Assembly: GCF_026627255.1 (NCBI RefSeq)
Contig: NZ_JAPNLM010000022.1
Location: forward strand, 1-64,000
Direction of reading: 5' to 3'
DNA length: 64,000 nt
DNA from: Streptomyces antarcticus
GTDB taxonomy: Bacteria > Actinomycetota > Actinomycetes > Streptomycetales > Streptomycetaceae
Made by a program: the position numbers and the translations under genes. Below the pieces are notes generated by a model. That model had not been told where the DNA came from. It searched no databases and worked only from the letters and a program-made list of their open reading frames with translations. This document shows positions 59,395-64,000 of the stretch, in pieces (position 1 is the first letter of the stretch; every line of letters begins with the position of its first letter).

Positions 59395-60822
59395 GTGACC
59401 GACTCCGTAACGGATACCCGATCCCGGATCCTCGGCGCCATGCTGCTCGTGGCCGGCTGGCTCGTCATCGCCTGGGCGCTGACGGCGGCCCACGAGGCGG
59501 CCTCCGCCACGTACACGGGACGGCCGGTGTGCGACGGGAAACCGATGCGCCCGGGCGGCGCGTGCGTGAGCACCGGCTCGAACAGCGGCACGTACGAGGA
59601 GATCGTCCGGCGCGGGACCGCGAACGCGAAGGCGAACGCCTGGAACACCGTGGAGACGGCCGGGTTCGTCGGCGCGGGCCTGGTGTACGCCGGCGCGGCC
59701 ACCGCAGGTACCGCCGGCCGGCTGCGGGAGCCGCTGCGCACCGGGCTCGTCCTCGGCGCCGGCACGGTACCGATGCTGGCCGTCGCCGCGGCCCTGTGGC
59801 CGCTCCAGGCCCGGGTGGAGGCGGCGTCACCCGTGCCGGTCGGCCTGCTGGGCGTCCCCGCGGCGGCCGTCACGGCGGCCCTGGTCGTCTTCGCGACGTC
59901 CGCCTACCTGGCGACCGTCTGGGGCGCCCCCCGGCGGGGCACGCTCCGCGCGGCCGGGGACGGGGTCGAGGCCCTGAGGAGAACGGCGTCCGCGGCCTTC
60001 GACCGGGGCGAGACTGACGACCCCTGGGCCGCCCGCCGGATCGCGGAACCGCTCCCGGCGCACTATCCACTGTTCGTCGTACGCGGCGTACAGGCCCTGG
60101 GAACCGTGGTGTTCGCGGCGTCCTGCCTGCTCGGGGCCGCACTCCGGACGCACTCCGCGGGCCCGCCCGGCTGGCTCCCGGCCCTCGGGGTGGGCGTCGG
60201 GGGCCTCCTCTTCACCGTCCACGGGGTGCGCTTCCCCCGCCGCGGCCCCGCCCCCGGCCCGGTCCGCTGGGGGTACGCGGCGGCCGCCCCGCTCCCGCTC
60301 GCCGCCGCGGTGGGCGAGCTGACGTCCTTCTCCGCGGTGACCTGGCCGGGCCTGCTGAACGTCGTGGCGTTCTCCGCCGCGTTCTGGACGCTCGCCTCGT
60401 GGTTCGGCACGACCCTGCCGAACCCGCCGGTCGCGGGCCGGATCGTGTACACGGTCCTGGGCGTGACGCAGGTCCAGGTCGCGGCCGTGGTGGCGTTCGG
60501 GGCGAGTACGTCCGCGTCCCCGGTGGCGCCCGAGGTCGCGGCGTACGTCACGTCCGTCGTCGTCCTCGCGTGGGTCTGCACGTCGTTCGACCGCGCGTCG
60601 AAGACCGAGGCCCTGGGCGCGGTGCCCCCGGCCGTGTCCGTCGCCTGCTCCGGCGCCTCGTCACTGCTGCTGGCCGCCACCGCCTACCGCGCCGCCGTCG
60701 CGGACGCGGGGTGGTTCGTCTGGGTAATCGCGGCGGGGTGCGCCCTGGTGAGCGTCGTCCACGCCTACGCGGCGGCCCGGGCGGCCGGGGCGGACCGGCG
60801 TACGCCGTCGAGCAGCGGCTGA
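59395..60822 (+). CDS. large hypothetical membrane protein
   Basis: The 475-residue product has an N-terminal helix (LGAMLLVAGWLVIAWALTAAHE). An extracellular loop follows with the Cys-Asp-Gly-Lys-Pro-Met-Arg-Pro-Gly-Gly-Ala-Cys motif and TYEEIVRR, which recurs in Streptomyces membrane proteins of unknown function. About eight more helices follow. A transporter or sensor role is possible; no catalytic motif is seen. GTG at 59395 is used, after GGGGGGCGCGG. Confidence 0.7.
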   Translation: MTDSVTDTRSRILGAMLLVAGWLVIAWALTAAHEAASATYTGRPVCDGKPMRPGGACVSTGSNSGTYEEIVRRGTANAKANAWNTVETAGFVGAGLVYAGAATAGTAGRLREPLRTGLVLGAGTVPMLAVAAALWPLQARVEAASPVPVGLLGVPAAAVTAALVVFATSAYLATVWGAPRRGTLRAAGDGVEALRRTASAAFDRGETDDPWAARRIAEPLPAHYPLFVVRGVQALGTVVFAASCLLGAALRTHSAGPPGWLPALGVGVGGLLFTVHGVRFPRRGPAPGPVRWGYAAAAPLPLAAAVGELTSFSAVTWPGLLNVVAFSAAFWTLASWFGTTLPNPPVAGRIVYTVLGVTQVQVAAVVAFGASTSASPVAPEVAAYVTSVVVLAWVCTSFDRASKTEALGAVPPAVSVACSGASSLLLAATAYRAAVADAGWFVWVIAAGCALVSVVHAYAAARAAGADRRTPSSSG

Positions 60823-60867
60823 GTACGCGCGACGGAGGGCGAGGGCCGGCAACCGTCTCAGCCCGCC

Positions 60868-60927
60868 GTCAGCCGCCGCGGCCCCTCAGCAGCCGCCGCA
60901 ACCCGTCAGCCGCCGCCGCGGCCCCTC
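60868..60927. repeat. imperfect 20/23-bp direct repeat
   Basis: GTCAGCCGCCGCGGCCCCTC (60868-60887) recurs at 60905-60927 with an extra CCG. It lies just after the membrane protein gene. Confidence 0.6.
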
Positions 60928-60973
60928 GACAGCCGTCGCCACCGGGTGGAAGCGACACGGCCCGGTGCAGAGG

Positions 60974-61210
60974 TCAGGCCCGGTCGAAGCGTTCCCCGCG
61001 CTCGACCCGGTCCCAGCCGACCGGGCCCGGCGGGCGGGGCACGGTCCTCCCCGCGCGCACCCACTCCCGCTCCAGCCGGTCGTAGATCGGAGAGTCGGAC
61101 TCGGTCCAAGACACCCAGAGCGGTCGCGGTACCCCGGCCGTCTCCCGCGCTGCGAACATCGTCTCCTGCATGTCGGCCCAACGATTCCGCGCCCCGGGAC
61201 GTGGCGGCAC
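60974..61210 (-). CDS. hypothetical small protein
   Basis: A 78-residue frame from GTG 61210 reading ARNRWADMQETMFAARETAG, VPRPLWVSWTESDSPIYDRLEREWV and ending VERGERFDRA. Hydrophobic/charged pattern and codon bias look protein-like, but no family is recognised and the start is uncertain. It could be the residue of a longer gene. Confidence 0.4.
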   Translation of the reverse strand: MPPRPGARNRWADMQETMFAARETAGVPRPLWVSWTESDSPIYDRLEREWVRAGRTVPRPPGPVGWDRVERGERFDRA

Positions 61211-61343
61211 GTGACCGTTTCGTCATCACCCGGCCGCGCCGCACCGACCGCCACACCGGCGATCCGCGCCGGCCGCCCCGGGTGCCCGCCCGATGGGGGA
61301 TCATTCAGGCGCCGGGACGCTCGCGGGAACGGGAAGGACACCG

Positions 61344-61838
61344 ATGCCGACCACACCGGACGCCGGGGGGACCGTCCTCGGCGCGCTCGTCGCGAACGCC
61401 CCGGCCGACCAGCGCGGCGCGCTGTGGCGGCTGCGCGACCCCGGCCGCCAGCTCGACGCCAACGTGGTCCGGCTGCCACCCGGCGCCGAAGTCGCCCCCC
61501 ACACCGAGGCCGACCTCGACGTCCTGCTCGTCGTCGTCGCGGGCGCCGGTCACCTCACCCTGGCCGGCACCGGCCGCGAGGTGAGCCCCGGGTCCCTCAC
61601 CGTCCTGCCGCGCGGCGCTTCCCGCGCCTTCTCGGCGGGCCCGGACGGGCTGGTCTACCTCACCGCCCACCGGCGGCGCCCCGGAATGGCCATCGGACAC
61701 CGTCCCCGGCCCGACGCCGCGGCGCCCTGCGCGCTGCACCTGGTCTGCGGACGGTGCCACCGCCACGCGATCGAAGCCGACGCGCGCTTCTGCAGCCGCT
61801 GCGGCACACCGCTGAAGCGCCGGACGCAGGGCGGCTGA
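61344..61838 (+). CDS. cupin with C-terminal zinc ribbon
   Basis: The 164-residue protein has a cupin barrel at about 35-115 (VRLPPGAEVAPHTEADLDVLLVVVAGAGHLTL...VLPRGASRAFSAG). A tail of about 30 residues carries CGRC and CSRC, a rubredoxin/zinc-ribbon-like CxxC pair (VCGRCHRHAIEADARFCSRCG). The cupin His/Glu metal set is partial (His53, Glu55), so it may bind rather than catalyse. GGAAGGA lies 5 nt before the ATG. Fusion to a zinc ribbon suggests nucleic-acid or protein contact. Confidence 0.75.
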   Translation: MPTTPDAGGTVLGALVANAPADQRGALWRLRDPGRQLDANVVRLPPGAEVAPHTEADLDVLLVVVAGAGHLTLAGTGREVSPGSLTVLPRGASRAFSAGPDGLVYLTAHRRRPGMAIGHRPRPDAAAPCALHLVCGRCHRHAIEADARFCSRCGTPLKRRTQGG

Positions 61839-62088
61839 CCGGCCGCGACCGGGTGACGGCGGGCCGTCGGCCGGGTACAGCGCGCTCCCGCGTACGCCGG
61901 AGTGTCAACGGGGCGCCAACAGAATGCCTTCTTCGGCATCACCTGAGACTTGTGCTGTCCGGGTGGGCTGACGCGGGGCAGGAGAAGTGCCACGATGATC
62001 CATGCTTCAACAGAGTGCCGGGTCGGTGCGCGAGGAATGCGGCGCAGCGCGCCCTGGCAGCCCTACGCCACGAAGGGGCGGACACCAC

Positions 62089-62997
62089 ATGAGCGTTTCA
62101 CCATTCGTATCGTCCTTAGGCGGCGGTCAGTTCGTGAGCGATGACGACAAGGTGCGGCTGTACTACAGCCGCAAGACCCAGGACATCCTGTACAAGTACG
62201 GTCCGGGTCCGCGCGTGCACTTCCACGTAGGGCTGTTCGCGGACGGCGCCCATCCGTACACCACCGTGGCCCAAGGCGCCCTCAAGCAGCGCATAGTCGA
62301 GTCGCAGGAGGCGATAGTCGAGCACGCCGCCCGCTCCTGGGGCGCGTACGAGAAGCCGCCCCGCCGGCTCCTGGACATCGGCTGCGGCCTCGGCGGCACC
62401 TCCCTCTACTGGGCGCAGGAACACGGCACTTCCGTCACCGGCCTCACCGTCGCCGCGGAACACGTGCCGATCGTCACCCGCTTCGCCGCGCAGGCGGGGG
62501 TCGGCGACCGCGTCACCCCCGTGCTGAGAGACGTGCACGACCTGGACGATACGCACGCGTACGACGCCGCCTACGCGAACGAGAGCAGCGGCTACACCGA
62601 CCGCACCCGGCTCTTCGAAGTCGTCGCCCGGGCGCTCCGGCCCGGCGGGTGGTTCGGCATCCAGGAGCACTTCGTGGTGCGTCCCGAGCCCCGCGGGTTC
62701 ATCGACGGCTACTACCGGACGCGGCTCGGGACGCGCGAGGAGTACCTGGCCGCCGCCGGGGCTGCCGGCTTCGAGCTGGAGCAGGACGAGGACGTCACCG
62801 ACCGGGTGGCGGAGTTCTGGGTGCAGTCCATGGCGTGGAACACCGCCGAACTCGACCGCCTGCGCGCCGGTGCCCCGCCGTCGACCTGGACGGCGGAGCG
62901 GCTGGGGGAGTCGACGATCGTCCACAGCAAGCTGTTCCGGATCTGGCGCGAGCACGCCATGGAGACGCGGCTGCTGCGCTTCCGGATGGGAGGCTGA
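62089..62997 (+). CDS. terpenoid-associated SAM methyltransferase (prenyl-diphosphate C-methyltransferase-like)
   Basis: This 302-residue class I methyltransferase has motif I LLDIGCGLGG (94-103) and the post-I Thr/Val strand VTGLTVAAEH. An N-terminal cap (about 1-85, YYSRKTQDILYKYGPGPRVHFHVGLF) resembles the lid of geranyl-diphosphate 2-C-methyltransferase and related small-molecule C-methyltransferases. It is followed after 3 nt by a terpene synthase gene with GGAGG in between, strong evidence for one pathway. It would methylate GPP or FPP before cyclisation. The exact prenyl chain cannot be read from sequence alone. Confidence 0.78.
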   Translation: MSVSPFVSSLGGGQFVSDDDKVRLYYSRKTQDILYKYGPGPRVHFHVGLFADGAHPYTTVAQGALKQRIVESQEAIVEHAARSWGAYEKPPRRLLDIGCGLGGTSLYWAQEHGTSVTGLTVAAEHVPIVTRFAAQAGVGDRVTPVLRDVHDLDDTHAYDAAYANESSGYTDRTRLFEVVARALRPGGWFGIQEHFVVRPEPRGFIDGYYRTRLGTREEYLAAAGAAGFELEQDEDVTDRVAEFWVQSMAWNTAELDRLRAGAPPSTWTAERLGESTIVHSKLFRIWREHAMETRLLRFRMGG

Positions 62998-63000
62998 GGC

Positions 63001-64000
63001 ATGAACGTCACGCAACGCCCCCGCCCGTCCCGCATAGGGTCGGAACTGCCCCCGTTCTACTGCCCCTTGGAGCGCGAACTCATCCACCCCGCGGCCAAGG
63101 AGGTGGAGGCCCGGGCGGTCGGGTGGCTGGACGCGTTCGGCCTCTACCCCGACCCGGTCGAGCGTGCCTGGGGGCTGGCCACGCACAGCGCCGACTTCTC
63201 CTGCCGGATCATTCCCCGGGGCGACGTCGAGGCCGTACTGCTGTTCACCGAGTGGAACTACTGGGCCAACGCGGTCGACGACTGGCAGGACTCCGGGGCC
63301 GCGGACGTGCGGACGGCCGCCGTCACCGACCACGGGGTGCGGCTTCTGCGGACCCTGGAGGACCCCGGAGCGAGCCTGCTGCCGGACGGTCCCGTGACCC
63401 GCGCGCTGGCGGACCTGGTGCGGCGGACGCACGCGATGCTGACCCCGTTCGAGCTCCGCGGATTCGTCGAGGGGACACGGGACTGGCTGCTCGGGGCCGC
63501 CTGGCAGGCGGCGCAGGCCGAGCGCGGGACGATGCCCGGGCTGAACGACTTCGTCGCCATGGGAGGGCTGGCGAACGGCACCCGCTTCTCCCTGACCTGG
63601 TCCGACGTCGCCGGCCGGGTCCGGCTGCCGGCGGACACGCTCTACGCACCGGCCCTGCGGGCCCTGACCGACGCGGCCGGCTTCGTCGTCAGCGCCGACA
63701 ACGACCTGTTCTCGTACGACAAGGACGACCACCTCGAACCCCGGGAGGTGAACCTCGTCAACGTCATCGCCCATCAGGAGCGCTGCCCGCCCGCCGAGGC
63801 GGTCCCGCTCGCCGTGGCCCTGCGCGACCGGGTGATGGCGCTGTTCCTCAGACTGCGGGCCCGGCTCTCGGACGGGGCCGACGACCCCCTCGCCCGGCAC
63901 CTGGAGGCGATGGGCCACTACGTGGCGGGCTGCATCGCCTGGCAGAGCCGGGCACCCCGGTACGCCAGCCCCCGCAACCGCCACGAACTCCCCGACCCCG
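63001..64000 (+). CDS. class I terpene synthase (partial, runs off the window)
   Basis: At least 333 residues from ATG 63001. Class I motifs are present: the Asp-rich metal site reads Asp93-Asp94-Trp-Gln-Asp97, and the NSE triad is Asn234-Asp-Leu-Phe-Ser238-Tyr-Asp-Lys241-Asp242 (the final Glu is Asp). A likely RY pair lies near 320 (APRY). It lacks the long Pro-rich N-terminus of known 2-methylisoborneol synthases, so the product is probably different. It is translationally coupled to the methyltransferase and likely cyclises a C-methylated prenyl diphosphate to an unusual odd-carbon terpene. Confidence 0.85.
   Translation, partial: MNVTQRPRPSRIGSELPPFYCPLERELIHPAAKEVEARAVGWLDAFGLYPDPVERAWGLATHSADFSCRIIPRGDVEAVLLFTEWNYWANAVDDWQDSGAADVRTAAVTDHGVRLLRTLEDPGASLLPDGPVTRALADLVRRTHAMLTPFELRGFVEGTRDWLLGAAWQAAQAERGTMPGLNDFVAMGGLANGTRFSLTWSDVAGRVRLPADTLYAPALRALTDAAGFVVSADNDLFSYDKDDHLEPREVNLVNVIAHQERCPPAEAVPLAVALRDRVMALFLRLRARLSDGADDPLARHLEAMGHYVAGCIAWQSRAPRYASPRNRHELPDP

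Noticed and set aside
62089..64000. Naming the last operon as 2-methylisoborneol biosynthesis
   Set aside because: The synthase lacks the long N-terminal extension and the methyltransferase N-terminus differs from what I recall of the GPP methyltransferase, so only the general class is supported.

Overview
The window is GC-rich (roughly three quarters G+C by eye) actinobacterial DNA. Dense third-position G/C coding, frequent GTG starts, purine-rich ribosome sites and 4-nt stop/start overlaps point to Streptomyces or a close relative such as Kitasatospora. The families seen here (ROK/SBP sugar locus, DUF1996, VanW, ECF42/DGPF, DUF2975/XRE, DUF2330, cupin, methyltransferase/terpene synthase) fit that. 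No rRNA, tRNA, CRISPR array, insertion sequence or integrase was found.

Layout. 0-3.7 kb: a decayed sugar-utilisation locus with a LacI-type regulator tail, an intact ROK repressor, and a solute-binding protein gene whose 5' part is joined to the 3' end of a GH1 glycosidase; then an MDR oxidoreductase. 4-7.4 kb: two secreted proteins (DUF1996; discoidin plus beta-helix) with palindromic operators. 8.2-14.7 kb: a two-gene RNA-repair operon (RNA ligase plus P-loop kinase; MJ1316 + EEP nuclease/phosphatase + 2H phosphoesterase + eukaryote-type poly(A) polymerase), preceded on the same strand by a tandem SUKH-like protein. 14.8-20.1 kb: a lipoprotein, a broken DUF2975/XRE pair, an acyltransferase, a DUF418 protein and a VanW protein. 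20.3-31.9 kb: NUDIX, SRPBCC, DEAD-box helicase, MarR with a small membrane protein, cold-shock protein, TetR/DUF1304, P450/ferredoxin, thioredoxin-like, DoxX, and a DGPF/ECF42 pair with a recognisable ECF42-type promoter.

32-44.3 kb: a stand-alone condensation-domain protein, an ABC export-type cluster (two giant FtsX permeases and two ATPases), a STAS protein, an FtsX tail remnant, a LysR regulator and an NAD-dependent epimerase. 44.3-51.4 kb: a GntR-controlled PotABCD/2-aminoethylphosphonate-type importer with a HAD phosphatase, followed by a second GntR gene truncated against a TauD/GBBH-type dioxygenase fragment. 51.4-60.8 kb: DUF2330, erythromycin-esterase family, nucleoside hydrolase, XRE/MFS divergent pair, SH3, PPOX/F420 protein and a membrane protein. 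61.3-64 kb: a cupin with a zinc ribbon and the start of a methyltransferase-terpene synthase operon that runs off the window.

Two themes stand out. First, the RNA-repair operon combines end recognition, end processing, tailing and sealing in two polypeptides. Second, the window holds at least five gene-decay scars and three genes with short tandem duplications lying exactly over the stop codon, suggesting ongoing micro-deletion and micro-duplication.
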